In this document: piece after piece, positions 11,551-26,500 of the stretch
How positions within the stretch are numbered: position 1 is the first letter of the stretch
How the letters are laid out: every line of letters begins with the position of its first letter
Assembly: GCA_022316685.1 (NCBI GenBank)
Contig: JAKJHU010000056.1
Location: forward strand, 1,045,872 to 1,109,871
DNA length: 64,000 bases
Source of the DNA: Progne subis subis
Lineage: Eukaryota; Chordata; Aves; Passeriformes; Hirundinidae
Direction of reading: 5' to 3'
Notes under the pieces: generated by a model
The model's input: only the letters and a program-made list of their open reading frames with translations
Told to the model about the DNA's origin: nothing
Database searches by the model: none
Position numbers and translations under genes: made by a program

Positions 11551-14500
11551 GTAGGGACCAGGGGGGTTCTGCAGGGACAAGCCCTGCTGTTGGGCAGGAT
11601 GGGGAGGGATTCTCCCTGCATCCTGCCCCGGCAGCTCCCACGGCCCGCTCTGTGCCTCCAGGTGCTCCACTGGGCTCAGCACAGCGCAGATTTCCTGATT
11701 CCCCTGTACTGCTTCGACCCGCGGCACTACCTGGGCACCCACTGCTACAGCTTGCCGAAGACGGGGCCCCACAGGCTCAGGTTTTTGCTGGAAAGTGTGA
11801 AGGATCTGAGGGAAACGCTCAAGAAAAAAGGAAGGTAGCTGAAGAAGCGCCGTGCAAATGACGCTGTTGTTTTCCTGCTCTTTTTCTACACATACCTGTG
11901 CCGTGACTCGGATCGTGTCGGGTTCTCTGGGCTCTGAGGGTGGCTTATTTCAGAGAGCCCCAGCCCTTCTGTTAGCTACAGGAGGGTCCCGTGTGTGGCC
12001 CCTGTTGAGGTGACCCACTGTGGTCCCCTGCACAGGGGACAAAGCCATCCAGGCTCTGTGCCACACGGGTTTTGCTCTCTCAGGTACCCCAGATGAGTGT
12101 CAGCCTTGAGTGCTTTGCCCCAGGGTGCTGACAGTGGGAAACACGAAGGGCAGAACTTTGAGATGTGGACAATTACATTAGCCACTGTGGCCTGGAGCCT
12201 TCCTTGTCCCTGGGAGTTGGCTTGAGATAGACCAAAGTGGGTCCTGGCTTTGAGACTGGAGAGTTACATTTCCTTATGCCCTGTCGCACTAAGCCCGGTC
12301 TCTAGACTCAGATATCCTTGTTTGTGATGCCTTTAGAACCATGATTGGGGTAGACCAGCGCCTGAAGAATCCATTACCAGATAATAACTGGCTTTGCAGA
12401 GCAAAAGATCATGGAGTCATAGAATAGTTTGGGTTGGCAGGGAACTTTATAGGCCATCTTCAATGAGCAGGGAACATCTTCAACCAGATCAGTCTCAGAG
12501 CCCTGTTCAATCTGACCTTGAATATTTCCAGGGATGGGACAACCTCTGTGAGAAACTTGGACAAGGTGATTCAGCCAGCCCTTGAATCTCTTTAGTGTGT
12601 GAGGATGAACAGATTCACTTTTAGGTAACAGCCTGGCTTTGTGCCCAGTCATCCTTTCTAAGGCATCGAGAGTGGCAGAAATGTGTTTGACACTAACTAA
12701 GCCCCAGAGGCTTACAAACTCTGTTCAGGGGCTCCTAAAAAATGCAAGCTGGTCAAATCCTGTCTGTCTGCCTCCACAGGCTGTCTGTGCTGCACAGAAA
12801 ACTAGCACACGAGTGCCTGTCTGGGCTGGGCTGATGACCTCTTGTACACATAAATAACAAGAACATCAAACCTATTTTAGGCCAATATTTTGTATTTTAG
12901 TACCCTGGTTGTGAGGAAGGGGAAGCCGGAAGATGTGGTCCGTGATCTGATTACTCAGCTGGGCTCTGTCACCGCTGTGGTTTTCCACGAAGAGGTAAAG
13001 GGAAACACTGGAGTGACACAGTCAAAAGATGAAATTATGCTGTGAAGGTTTCTTCCATGACCAAGTGGTGATGCAGATCCTGTGTGTTCAGAGCCTTTCT
13101 TGGCTGTGGTGCTGTTAACCTTGGGGACACTGCGGAGTCCCTGGGATGGGGGCTCTCTGAGTGGGAGTCCTCGATGGGGCAAAGGGATGAAGGTAATGTG
13201 GAGGGCAAGACCAGGCACCAGGGTTTTTGTGCATGTGGGAGCTGCATTTGTGCAGCCCTGGCCTCTCTCTTCTCTCTCTAGGCCACACAGGAGGAGCTGG
13301 ATGTGGAGAAGGGGCTGTGCCAGGTGTGTAGGCAGCACGGGGTGAAGATTCAAACATTCTGGGGGTCCACGCTGTATCATCGGGATGATCTTCCCTTCAG
13401 GCCTATTGACAGGTGGGCTGCTCTCTGGTATCACCCCTCCACTGTCCCTTTTGTTTCTCACTCAGGAGGGCTCCCAGTCCTCTGGTCCCACAGAGAAAGG
13501 ACCTGTTAGTCCATCTGTTTGTGCTTTTATGGAACAGTGCTGTCACGCTCAGGCACACAAAGGGGAACCAGCACATTCAGCCCTCTGCACTGGGAGGATT
13601 TATGCTTCTGTATGTATAAAACCAAGGTGTGTGTTCGACCATTCATTAAGGGACTGGAAAAGACCTCCCAAGATCATCAAATCAAACCATTAACTAAGAG
13701 AAGCCCATCAGTAAACCGTGTCCTTCAATGCCACATCTGCGCATCTTTTAAATCCTCCAGGGGCAGTGAATGCTCCACTTCCCTGGACAGCTTGTTCCAG
13801 CCTGACCACCCTTTCTGTGAGGAAACTTTTCCTAATACCCAGTCTAAACTTCACCTGAAGCAACTTCATAGAACCATTAAATGGTTTGGGTTGGAAGGGA
13901 GCTAAGAGAGGGTTTAATTCCACTCCCCCCCTTGGTGTGTGGATTCTTCACTGCTCCCTCAGTCATCACTTGACGTGCAGTTGATAGAGTGAGTGATTCA
14001 TGGTATTCTGTAGAAAATGTATTTTATAAGGGCAGAAAAGTCAGGCCATGAAAATGCCTGTTTTTCTTCTTTGACTGGAAAGACACCAGGAGGATGTAGA
14101 TTTTTACACAGTGATCAGCCGTGTTAATCAGAAGTTAGGTGAACTCTAACCAAGGCACACCTTAAATTGAAAAGGCACAATTTGCATCAGAAGCAGAAAG
14201 AAATCGTGAAGGACTGAGCTTTGGTGGCTGTTGTCCCCGGGGGCATCTGCCTCTATTGTGCCCGGCAGTGTTCAAACAGGCAGCACAAACCTGGGAGGAC
14301 AGCCTGGAATGCTAATTCTGCTCCTGAGGAAGGGGTATGTGGTGTGTGGAGGGGAGTGACTAGGCAGTGACCTGATTGCTCCTATCTGTGCAGGTTACCT
14401 GATGTTTACACCCACTTCCGAAAAGCTCTGGAATCCGGGGCCAAGGTCCGGCCTACCCTGAGGATGGCAGATCAGCTAAAACCCCTGGCTCCAGGGCTGG

Positions 14501-17500
14501 AAGAAGGGAGTATCCCTACAATGGAGGATTTTGGACAGAAGGGTGAGAAAACTTAATTTGGAAGTTGCTCTAATGAAATCCTGCCTAGATCATGTTCTTA
14601 AAAATATCCTACTTACATCTGTTTCAAAAAATGTGGTTTACAAAGTAAATTTTTTCCTGCTGCTCCAGATTCCGAGATGTTCAGCCAGGGTGAAGTAGGT
14701 ACCTGCAGTGGCTGCACTTGAGCTCTGATGGTTAATACAAACCAAACATCTTGCAGTGCATATTATATTCTGCCTCAGAAGAAAATGGCCTTTTGTGAAA
14801 ATGCAGAGGCAACTATGGGAGATACATGAAATGTGGTCCCGAGGGATGATTGGATTGTCATGGCCCTTTCGGTCTGGGAGGTGCTGTAGTAGCATCTGTC
14901 TTTAGTTGCAGGGCTTGGCAGATATTTGTCTTCAAATTAAAAGAGAATAGATTTAGATTAGATGTGAGGAAGAAATTCATCCCTGTGAGAGTGGAGAGGC
15001 TCTGGAATGGGTTGCCCAGGGAAGCTGTGGATGCCATCCCTGGAAGTGTTCAAACACAGGCTGAACGGGGCTTGGAACAACTTGGGATAGTGGAAGGTGT
15101 CCCTGCCCATGGCAGGAGGTTGGAACTGGATGATCTTAAGGTCCCTTCCAACCCAAACCATTCTGTGCTTCTGTGGTACATCTCTTACTGAGAACAAAAC
15201 ACAGAGGCAGTGGTTGCCCTTCAGACTGTAACCAAGCCCCAGATCACTCACACTGAAAATGAAATTTAATTCCCTGTGTGGAGGAGCTGCCTTGCAGCTG
15301 GGTAGGAAACATCCTAGTAGTGATTTTTAATATGTTTGATATGACCCTTATTTTAAAGGAAGATCACACAATCTTTTATGCCCCCAAAGCAGCCATTCCC
15401 ACTGCTGAGCATCCCCAGATTTTAAGCTCCCTGCCTTGGAGCTGCATTCCCAGGTGGTAATGAGGTGTTGGTGTTTTCTGTGGCAGATCCTGTGACTGAT
15501 CCACGAACAGCCTTCCCCTGCAGTGGAGGAGAGACCCAGGCTTTAATGAGGCTGCAATATTATTTTTGGGACACGGTAACTCTTATATTTCCTTGCCTAC
15601 ATCCTCCCCCTTGTACACATGGCTGTGCAAGTGGGTGAGGCTGCAGTTTCACTTCCTAATATTTCCTTAGCTCCCATATAAAACTTTACAAAGGAGGGAA
15701 TTAGCATTTTTTCAGTTTTTCAGAGAGACAAACTAGACCAAAAAGAATTCATCTGGGACTAGGGAATGTAAGCCAAATACTTAGGAACCAAATTTACTGG
15801 CCATCTCTCTGAAGTATTTTTTTCCATTAACTTCTGGGACTGGGGACAAAATTTTTTAGCTGCTTTACCTCGATTTGCTTCTTCTATGCTCATGTCCCAC
15901 ATCATCAGCAATTAGTTCCTCTGTTTTGGAGGAGTGAAAAGTGGCCTGAAGGGCTGGAATCGCAACTGGGTTGAGGAACAACTGACCCAAGTTCTGCCCG
16001 CAGTTATAAATTGTGGGAGGTTTCTGTAGTCTGGTTTAAAATCTTGCAGCCAATAATGACAGCTACTATTTGTTTCCTTGCTTTGGTGGAGTGACGCTCC
16101 TGCTGACTGCATTTTGTCAGACAGTTTTGGAACTTCTTTCTGGTCTAGGTTGAGGGACTGTGTTGAATTTGCCTTGTCTGAATCCAAATGTGCTGATTTC
16201 CAGCAGCAGCAGACCCGAGCAGCTTTCTGGATAAAGGAGGGAGCACCTCTCCATCTGAGATGGATTAAAAGTGTGGTGTTCCCTGTGCCTCACTGGAACA
16301 GCCCCCAGGGCATCCTTTCAGCTGTGTTTCCCAAGTTCCTGCATTCCTTTGCTTTTGGGGAGCATTGTCCTGGTTTAACCCCATGAGGTAGCTCAGCCCT
16401 ACAGCAGCTGCTCCCTCAGTTCCTGCCAGTGAGGTGGAGGGTTGATTCAGAAGGATTAAAGTGAGAAAAGTCATGTGTTGAGTTAAAGACCATTTAATAG
16501 GGAGAGCAAAAGCTGCGTGCACAGGCAAAGCAAGGTAAGGATTCATTTAATACTTCCCACTGTTGGGCAGGTGTTCAGCCATCCCCAGGAAAGCAGGGCT
16601 CCATCACAGTTACTTGGGAAGAAAAATGGCATCACTCCAAACATCCTGACTTCAGCTTTATATGCTGAGCATGACATCATTTGGGCCAGCTGGGGTCAGC
16701 CGTCCCAGCTGTGTCTTCTTCCAAATCCTTGTGCACCCCCAGCCTGCTCAGGGTGGGGTGGTGAGAGAAGCAGAAAAGGCCTTGAGGCTGTGTGAGCTCT
16801 GCTCAGCAGTAAGGAAAACATTGGTGTGCTCTCTGCACTGCGTTCAGCACAAATCCAAAACAGCCCCAGGTCAGCTACGATGAAGGAAATTAACTCCATC
16901 CCAACCAAAATGAGTCCAAGTGTGTGTGGTTTCTGCTCTTGGTCAAGCATTTATATAATTAGAGCTGGAAAACCTGTTCCTTTTTTCTTTGTAATGCAAA
17001 TATTGACTTCCCCAGTGAGCTACAACAGCCCTTTAGCAATTGTAACCTGTGCAGCGAAAGTGACCAAGTTGAGATTGGTCTTCCTTATGTCCTCTGCATT
17101 GTCCATGGAGTGCTCAGGACATGGGAGATCTGCATGCTGCTGTGTGGGGCACAGAAACAACAGCACTCAGGGTTCCTGCAGCTGACTGTTGGGTGCTGTC
17201 ACACTGGTTCTGTAACCCCCAAACAAGGCTGCCAATCCCACTGGTGCTTCTCAGAGGGTTTTTGATCCAGAATCAGATGGGAATGGGCAGGGAGCAGCAG
17301 GGCCAGGTGCAGAGTGCTTGTAGAAAGAAACGTGCCGTGGGCTGAAGCGGGAAGCACAGCTTGTGACACACACCCAAAGCTGTAGTGAGAACTGCTGGCC
17401 TGATTCGTGCCTGCGTGCTGCAGGCCGGAATTGGGCAGCTGTGCAATCCTTGCAGGTAGCCATGAGAGGGAGCCCAGCCCTGCCAGATTGCTCTGGCTCC

Positions 17501-20500
17501 AGAAGGAAAGAACATTGAGCAGGTTGTTTGTAAAGTACTGAAACCTTTCATTCTTTTGCTCTCACAGAACCTGATTGCTTCTTACAAGGAGACTCGGAAT
17601 GGGCTGGTGGGAATGGATTACTCGACTAAATTTGCACCATGGTAAAGGTTTTTGTTGAGGCTGGAAAATCCTTTTCTGCTTCCATCCCAAACTGATGTTA
17701 CCTCTCTGCTGAGTGCTGCTGGGCATGGGTGGGGATCTGGGTGTGGTTCTTTGGCCCCTTTTGTTGTGGTAGAGGAGCTCTGAGGCTGCACTTCCCTGGC
17801 AGTGCTGCAGTGAGGCAGAACTGTGCCGAGAGCTGGGTGTGCTGGGAGCACCAGTGTGGACAGGGAGCAGGAGGGATTCACCATTTGCCTTTACCTTTGT
17901 GCTGCTTTGTGTGGAATTGGAAAGGCAGGGAGGTGACACAGCTTCAGTGTGCTGGTAGGGCTGTAGCAGAACTCAGCCCAGTCCTGGTTCCCTAAATATT
18001 TTGGGGCAAATCACTCCGCCTCACTGCCATTCTCTTTCTGCGGGGTGAGGAGATACTTCTGATTATTCCTGTTAGAAAGGATCTTTTGTTCGGATAAATA
18101 TCTTGATTTTTAATTAGGGCTTTAGTCCCTGGTGCTGGAAGAGGCAGAGTTAATTCCAGACTGGAATTGCAGCAGCAGGACCCAGTTTGGCCCAAGCTGA
18201 GAGCATCTGAATTCCCCCAACAGAATTGCAATGAGAACCAAATTTCTGAGGCTGTTACCGGTCAGGATTTCTTGTTTTCAGTGAGCCTTCTGCTTTGATG
18301 GTTGCAGTGGATGGCTCCATCTGGTGGCACTTCAGGATCCCAGGACTGCTGGCTCTGTGGAAATTTGTTATTTGTGGCTTCCACTTGAGGTTTTTCCAAA
18401 CTGGCCATTTGCTCAGAGCAAACAGTCCTGATCTGCCTGCCCCATAATGTTCCTCTGTCATGTAATCAAAATCAGAGCAGTTCAGGTTGCAACCAGTCAT
18501 TCCCATCACATACTGGCCATTAGAGCTGGTCAGCAATTAAGGAAAAACTCTTCAAAGCCTTTCTTCCTGTTTTCCACAATTCATTAGAACATCCAGTGTT
18601 TCCACAAGCCGTAGTGGAAATGGCAGTAAAGTGCATTTCTAGGAAAAGCAAGGTAAAAGTTGTTCATTATCACTCTGTATGATGGGGTTGGAGTCTGCAA
18701 GTCCTTTCCTGTCTTGCAGCAGCACTGATTTGGAACAAATGGAAGGAGCTCTGTGGGTTGAAATGCCAGAGCAGGGTTTAATTCCCTAGTTTTCCTGCCA
18801 GGGCTCAGATTTTCAGCAGTCACTTGCCTTCTGTGGTTGCTCAAATGAGACAGTGAGGTTCTGCAGGAAAAGAAGCCCTGGGCATAGGATAAGGAGGTTT
18901 GTGGTAAAAGGACAGGTAGGACATGAGATGCAGAGGTGACATTTGAGATTTTTTCCTGGGGTTTATCATTGGGTTTGTTAAATCATTTAGGCAAAACTTG
19001 TCAAACTTGAGTAAAATGTTTTATCTCTATAGCTTGGAGATTCCTGTAACAGTCATACCACAGGAAGGGGAGGATTTTGCTTCTTGGAAGAGAATTCTCT
19101 CTCTTGAAGAGTTGCAGAGAAGTTACAACTTGACTAAAGCCATTTAGGAAGTCAGGGTCAGAACTGTGAGCCAAACAGAAGTTTTAGACAACAACACTAG
19201 ACACAAAACTGCCTCTCTTCTCCCTCTGATCTGACATCAAGCTGTCAGTCCCTGTGTGGCACTCACGACATCATTCCTCTGCTTTCAGGCTGGCACTGGG
19301 CTGCATCTCACCTCGATACATCTATGAGCAGATCCAGAAATATGAGAGAGAGAGAACAGCAAATCAGAGCACATACTGGTATGTCTTTGCACCATCAGCA
19401 TGGCTTATTTTCTCTGAAAAGGAACCTGGCATTTCATGCACAGGAGAGTGATTTGTTAACTCTCTTCATAATTAATGTTTGTTTTTCCTGTGCCTGCTGG
19501 CTGGTTCCTCTGGGTTGCACTGTAGTTCTCTTTCAGTACGGATTTATTACTCTGTCTTTGACACCCAGGGGCTTTAGGCACTTTGTAAGTAAAGATTATG
19601 AATGCCAGTTGTCATTATTATTGCTGGGAAACCATGGTTCATGATTTTTGAAAACAGCCTCAGCAAATCTGCACCATCCGTCTCTGTTTTGTTGTTATGG
19701 GCTAAATGAGAAGGAAGAATGGTTTACAGATAAAAGCCAAAGGGTTTCTCAGGCTGAGGATATGAGCCAGAGGTCTCAGTGATTGTGTGACTCGTGCAAA
19801 TCGCATGGTGTTTGAAGGTCCCATGGCCACAAGTCCAGCAAGTGGCCCCATGTTTGCTCATCTCCCTGGCTGTGACCAGCACGTCAGAGCAGAGGGGAAG
19901 AGGGCACTGGGAATTGGGTTTAATGCATCCCATCTTGTCACCTATGCTCCTCCTCTCCTCTCCTCTCCTCTCCTCTCAGTTTATCCATCCCTGGGCTGGC
20001 CTTGAACTTGTTCAGATCTGCCCAGACACTGTGAATCAGAACCTGGAGCTCTGATAGAGAAACAGGTTTGTGTTAGAGCCTGGCCTAACACTAGGCATGA
20101 ATGGGAAAAATCCCAAACCATAATGTCTGTGCAAACTCTAGAACGAAATATTCATTTTGGTTTGTTACATTTGCAATGTCGAAACAGTACAGTGGTTGGT
20201 GAAGAGCAGGCAGAACACTGCAAACCATTCTGGCCAAAATGTTCAGTTTCATTAAAATTCAAATAACAGATAAAATACCAATACCCATGAAATGTATATG
20301 TTTGGGTTGTTTTTTTTTACTTCAGAGACAATTGAGAGAGGAAAGATTTCAAGAAATTAACATACTCCTGTTTTCCTTCTAACAGTCAGCCAGCCTCCTG
20401 GCAGCTGGCATGCTATGGTAGTTCCAGCATTTTAAAGTGTTCAGTAATTATAAAAATGAAACTGTCAAGGTCCCAAGAAGTCAGTTGTACAATGGAGTAC

Positions 20501-23500
20501 AGGTGACGGTGGCTGCAGGAGGGACTCGTTGAACCTCAGTGTTATGACACTGCTTTTTAGGATTTGGACATTGTCCTGCTCAGGTTAGACATTAGGAGGA
20601 ATTTCTTCACTGAAAGAATGATTAGACATGGGAGTGGATTTGCCAGGGAGGTGGTGGAGTCACTGTCCCTGAAGGTAATCTAAGGAAAGACTGCACTCAG
20701 TGCCGTGGTCTGGTTGACACAGTGGTGTTTGGTCATAGATGGGCCTGGATGATCTCACAGGTCTTTTCCAACCTAACTGATTCCCTAATTCTGTGATTCT
20801 GTTCCATAACCAGATTATCCAGAAGGATCTTGTCAGCCTAAAAATCAGCTGAGCAGAGTGCTGCCCATATGGCATAGAGTTGAAGCAGGTGTCTGAGGCT
20901 GATGTGTCATCATTTTATAAGAAGCTCTTTTTACATAAAAGTTTTTATATAGAACTGTCCTTTTTTCCATGGGCCTAGCACCTGACCTAATGGGCTGGAG
21001 CGCTGTAAACCAGTTTTGAAAGGTGTTTCAGAGTCCCTTGCAAAGGTTATTGCTTAAATCAATGCAAAGCTCTCAGGAATGTTCTCGTTCCTGTGGAAGT
21101 GTGAAGCTGAACCAGTACGGGATGGAGGAGGAACATGTTTAATGAAACTCTGCTCCTGCATGTGAGCTAAGGAGAGCTTCCCAGGTGATTCATGCAGAAT
21201 TTGCTTTCCCTGTAAGCTGGGTAAGAGCTGGTGTCACAGGGAAGGTCCCTGAAATCACTCATTGTGAATAAACCTCACGGTGTTAATGATGGGTTGTATG
21301 GAAGCACAATCCTTGTTCAGTAATGATATCTGACCCCCATGAAATACTGAGATGGCTCTGTGTTTCAGGGTCCTGTTTGAGCTGCTGTGGAGGGATTACT
21401 TTCGGTTTGTGGCCCTGAAGTATGGCAGAAGGATTTTCTCATTGAGAGGTGTGTATGGATCACCACATTTTGGGGGAAAGGTACTCTCTTACAACAGGGA
21501 AAGTAAGAAAAGAGGCTGTTGGCATTAAGTTATACAAATGTTCTTCTCGTGGTGCTTGTGTCAGCACCCTGGGGTGCTGCTGGGAATTCGCTGTTAGCAC
21601 AGAAGTGTCTCAACACCACGGTGCTGCACACTGATCCCCAAATCTGATTAGATGTGGGAAGTATTATTGACATGTTTGTGGGAAAGAGCAGCACAAAGGA
21701 AATGAAGATGCTGTTTCCAGAGACATTCCACCTTTCAGCAGAATCCAGGCTTCAGGTTTGCTCAAGTTCTCCAGAGGAGCTGGGACAGAGCAGAAACTGA
21801 GCCAGCAGGGTGAATCCCAAGAAATCAGATGTTGCACTACATATCAGGAAACAGAATGGGATTCAGCTCCAGCCCCAGTGACAGGAGTGTGCATTGAAAT
21901 GGGGTCTGAACACTCAGTGCAACCACAAATACCCAGTCAGGAGACCCTGCAGGTGCTGCCTGTGCTGGGTGAGCTGCGCTGCACGTGATGCAGCGCTGGC
22001 TTAGATGCTCCAGGTGCTGTGGCTGCAGAGGGACACATCTCTCTCAGGGGCTGTGTCACATCTGCCAGGCCTGCATGACTGTTCTGATGGCATTGGATGC
22101 CAGTGGTGGGCCTGATCTTGGATGTTTGTAGCTAGAGCTGAGTTGTCCCTGCTGCCTCTGCTCCACTGCACAGAAAGCTGTAATTGCCTCTGCATCCTTC
22201 ACACACTAGATCATCCTCCTCATCTGTTCCTATCCCATTTGCAGGCGCAAAGTGTGACCTGGGGCTTCTGCATGAGGTAATTCTGGGTGTAGTACCTGCT
22301 ACAGAAACAGATTTCACATAAACATTGTCCTGGAGTAAAGCTGAGAAAAAGAAAATACCAGTGTGGGCCAGAGCACATCTCTGTCCACTTGTGAGGTCTG
22401 AGTCATGGTTAATTAAAAAAGGGAAAAAACCCCAAACATCAGTAAAACAAATAGACAAAATCCATCAGGGCTTGAGCACCCTCTGTGTGCAAAAGACAGC
22501 AACACTTGAAGGGAGGAGTGGATCACCTCTAAACCTGTGCAGAAGGTTTGTTTGTAATGGCACTGAGAGGCTGAGCTTCACTCTCACACCTCCTGTCAAC
22601 CAAGCACCCCTGGCTGTGCTGTGAGTCTGTGAGCCTGTGTCAGTATTTCTTCGTCAACAGGTCATTATTTTCCTCCACAGGGCTTCAAAGTAAAGAGATC
22701 CCCTGGAAAAAGGACCTTCAGCTCTTTGACTGTTGGAAAGGTCAGTAGAAAGCACAGGTTTGGTTGGGTGTGTTGTGTTCTCCACGTGTCTGTTGGGGCT
22801 CACACATGCCCTAACACTGGCTCAGGTCTCTGTAGGGGAGCTGCCAGCGTGGTCAGGGCTGGCATTTGAGCTGGCATCATCAGGGTATGGATGTATGTGG
22901 CTTCCCTTCCCAGACTGAGGCCCTACAGGAGCACCCTGCTTTGTGAGGTGCACTGCAGGGAGATTTTCCTGCCCAGGAGGAAATGTTTGTGACCTCTGGT
23001 CCCTTCTGTTTAGTCACTCAGAGGCTGACCAGCCCTTCCTATCAATATTAGATTGCCCTGCCTGCTATGTTTGGTTCTGTTTGCTTTTGGTTACAAGGTT
23101 ACGACAGATTTAGACTGAATCATATCTTTTGCAGTCCCACAGCCTTTTCTTTAGCTGTCATAACTTTGTTGTAACATGAATAGCAAGCACAATATCTCAA
23201 AACTTGGAGGGACTAACAGATTAAAGTATTAGAATCAGTGCAATACACACCTCTGTATCTTTTCTCGTGTTAATGCCACGTGTACCCATTTGCACACAGG
23301 ATAAAATAAATTATTCAGACACAGTAAACCTTTTCCTTAACAACAGACAAACTTTACTTTTCAGGTACTAACCCTGTCCAGTACATCCCTCTGTTAGTCA
23401 CCTGTCAAGAATATTTCTGTTCTTGGCCCATCCCACTGTCGTCTGCACAATTATTTTACTCTGCAAAATTCCCTTCAACCCACCTGATTGTTTTTCCAGT

Positions 23501-26500
23501 CTGAGATTTTTCTGTAATTTTTTTTTCCTTCTTCCTGCCAAAGCTTCTCCCCAGCTTAATTTTCAGTATGATATCCCATTTAATTTCTTAAGTGGATCTT
23601 AGTGGCTGCACTCCAGCTGAACCACACTGAAATCTCTCCCTGCCACTGTGCACTGGCACCGTCTTGGAAATGGCTGTGAATGCATGACCACAGGCTGGTT
23701 TATGAGTGCCCCAAGAGCATCCTGATATCCCAGTGCTGTTTTATCCCTGCAGAGGGCAGAACTGGGGTTCCTTTTGTGGATGCCAACATGAGGGAGCTGA
23801 GAGCCACAGGCTTCATGTCCAACCGAGGGCGGCAGAACGTCGCCAGCTTCCTCACCAAGGACCTGGGGCTGGACTGGAGGATGGGAGCAGAATGGTTTGA
23901 ATACCTGCTGGTAAGATTGGGCCCTTTGTGTACCTGGAGCTGAATGACAGGCAGGAGGACAGCCCTGGTTTATAAGAAAGGGTACAGGTGATGATCAGTA
24001 ATTTTCAGGCTGATACAAGACCGTGTAGGTACTTTTTGTAGGGTGTGAACTTCCCAAAGCTCACATATGTAAAAGGAACTTTGCCACGGTGGAGGTGCCA
24101 TCAACAAAAACGTAGCTAGGGAGTTTGCAGTAAGTGTTGATCCTCTCTGCGGGGTTTTAGCCAGAGATCTGTTGCACTTGAGAAAACTTTCAAACATGAA
24201 CTGTGCTAACAATGCTCTGATTTGCTCACTGGGGAGGAGGGCAGCCCAGAAATAGAACATAAAAAGAAGTGTGTGCTGGCACAGTGTCTGTGCATTGGTG
24301 CCTGTGGACTGGGAAGCCATCTAGCAAGAACAGGCAAGTAGGGACAATAGCTGGATCAGCTTCCATGGAGCTCCACCCTGGCTGGAGGCATCCTTCTTCA
24401 TTCTGGGGTGTTACAGGCCTCCCTGCCAACTGGAACACCAATTCCTCTCTCACATATCAATCAGCAGCTGTGTGAGCTCAGTTAAATAGCTGGGTCACTT
24501 TTCTGACCTCAGTCCCCATGGATTCTCATGGTACTGACTGAAAAAGGCCAAATATTCACATCAGCCTCACATTAAAGGTCTTATCTGTGGAATACAGGAG
24601 GCTACTGGCAATCAGAAGACTTTCCACTCACTCAGAGTGCTGGATGGGCAGAGAAAGCCCAGTTGCTCTGCCAATGTCTGCAATTAAATGAGACCTTTTT
24701 TGTGGTTTGTTGGTTTTTTTGGGTTTTTTTTTTTTGTTTTGTTTTTTGTTTTTTAACTTCCTTGGAGCTGGGCTCTGGTGTGGCTTTGGCTTCAGGAGGA
24801 AAATAGGTGCTCTCCAATGCCAGTGCTGTGAGCAGCAGTGGGCTTGGACCATGGTGCAGAACTTCAGGATCCTCCAGAGAAGGCTTTTGGGAGCTCCACG
24901 TAGAGATGCTTCTCCAGATAAGAGCAAGAGCCTTCCACAAGTGTGTCCTATTCCACAAGTGAGGAAGACCTGGAAGGTATCACACTAGAAAGATGCTGCC
25001 TGTATTACCTACATTTATTCCTAAGGACATGAATCCCAGCCTTGCTAGAAGCAGAATTCAGCACTCTGCACTGGCCCTTTCACCTTGGGAAGCCGCAGAT
25101 GCTGATGGCCACTGTAGGCTGGTATGGCACAGGCTGGTCCTTGTGCCCTTGGGTCCCATCTTGTGTCACACAGCTCTGTTACTGTAACCTGGTGGCATTC
25201 CCGGAGCAGCACACAGGAAACATCAGCTTGGTGGGGAGGATGTGGCTGTAGAAGGGTAGAGGCCAGTAGAGAACTGAAACTGGTTTCACTTGCCTCTAAG
25301 AAAGGGAAAGCAATGCCTATTTCATCTCCAGTACTGCCAGCAAAGGCTCCTTGAGCATTTGTGTGTGCCTTCCGCACCAGACAGGGAAACTGAGGCACAA
25401 GCTCTCTGCAACTCACTGGAGCCAGGGGAAAGGCCAGAGGCCACTGGTGTCCTGAACTGAGAATATTTCAGCTCTGACTTCATTGATTTCATTCACAGGG
25501 TCAGGCCCCAAGGAAAGGCAGAGAAACAAACAGAAGAGAATGCCAGGAAGGGGCAAGGCTGAGGGGGAAATGAGCCTGCCTCCTCCAGGCCCCTTGGATT
25601 TGCCCTCACCTCCCACACACGCTTTCCTGCATGTTAATCACACAATCAGGCCTCCAATGGCATCTTTCTTCCCTCCTTATCTCACCAGCTGGAGGAAGTG
25701 AGCTGGGAAGGGGAAGCCTGGTGCCCAGGGAGCAGAGCTGGCTGCTGCTGCTCACCCTGACCTAGAAAGGGCAGCTTGACAGAGCCCAATCCCTGAGCCC
25801 TCTGCCATCCTGGAGCGTGGAGCTCATCACACCAAGGAGTGGCTGAGATCTTGGAAACATCTCTTTGTGGATGGGTTGCTGCTGTGGCTGCAGTCAAGGG
25901 AGAACAGCACTGAATCAGCTTCTTCTTCCACATCTGTTGCTTTTGCAGCACAGACACCCCTAGGAATGCTCAGAGATCCAAACCCCTCCTTGCTATCACT
26001 CCCAGTCTGCTCCTGAGCAGGGTTCGAATTGTCCTAAAACTGGAAAACTTCTGGTGTTAGATTTAAGCCACCCTGCCCAGCTGAAGAGCACTCAGATGGG
26101 GTCACATTCTGCTCTCATTTGTGCTTGTTCCAAAAGCCCTGCTCCATGTTATGTAAGCATACTCGAGAGCTTCTTATTTGTTTAGAGAGGAATAACCTGA
26201 CAATGGGAGAAGACTGCAGTGTTTGTATCGTTTGCATCTCCATGTACACTGCGTGGTTTGTCTGCACAGTCTGAGTTAGCCTTTTCTCCAAACTGCCTAG
26301 TAGGATCTGCAGAGATGATTTTGCCAGTGTGTGGTATCTGGATAACTGGTCAGAAAGAATTTCATATTCAAATAGTTTCTTTTGGAATACGAACATTCAA
26401 ATGCTAGGGCTACTTGTGAAGTCCGCCAAAAGATGGCAGAAAGAGAAGGATTTTCCTTTAAAAAGAAGGAAGCTGAGACTGGTTGGACTTTTATCTGTCT

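Noticed and set aside
11052..11772. Overlapping 189- and 195-codon minus-strand frames
   Set aside because: They are Pro/Arg/Ala-rich shadows of the GC-rich CRY-DASH promoter and exons 1-2.
26014..26040. tRNA B-box-like GGTTCGAATTG
   Set aside because: The flanking bases cannot form a T-arm stem and no A-box or acceptor stem is present.
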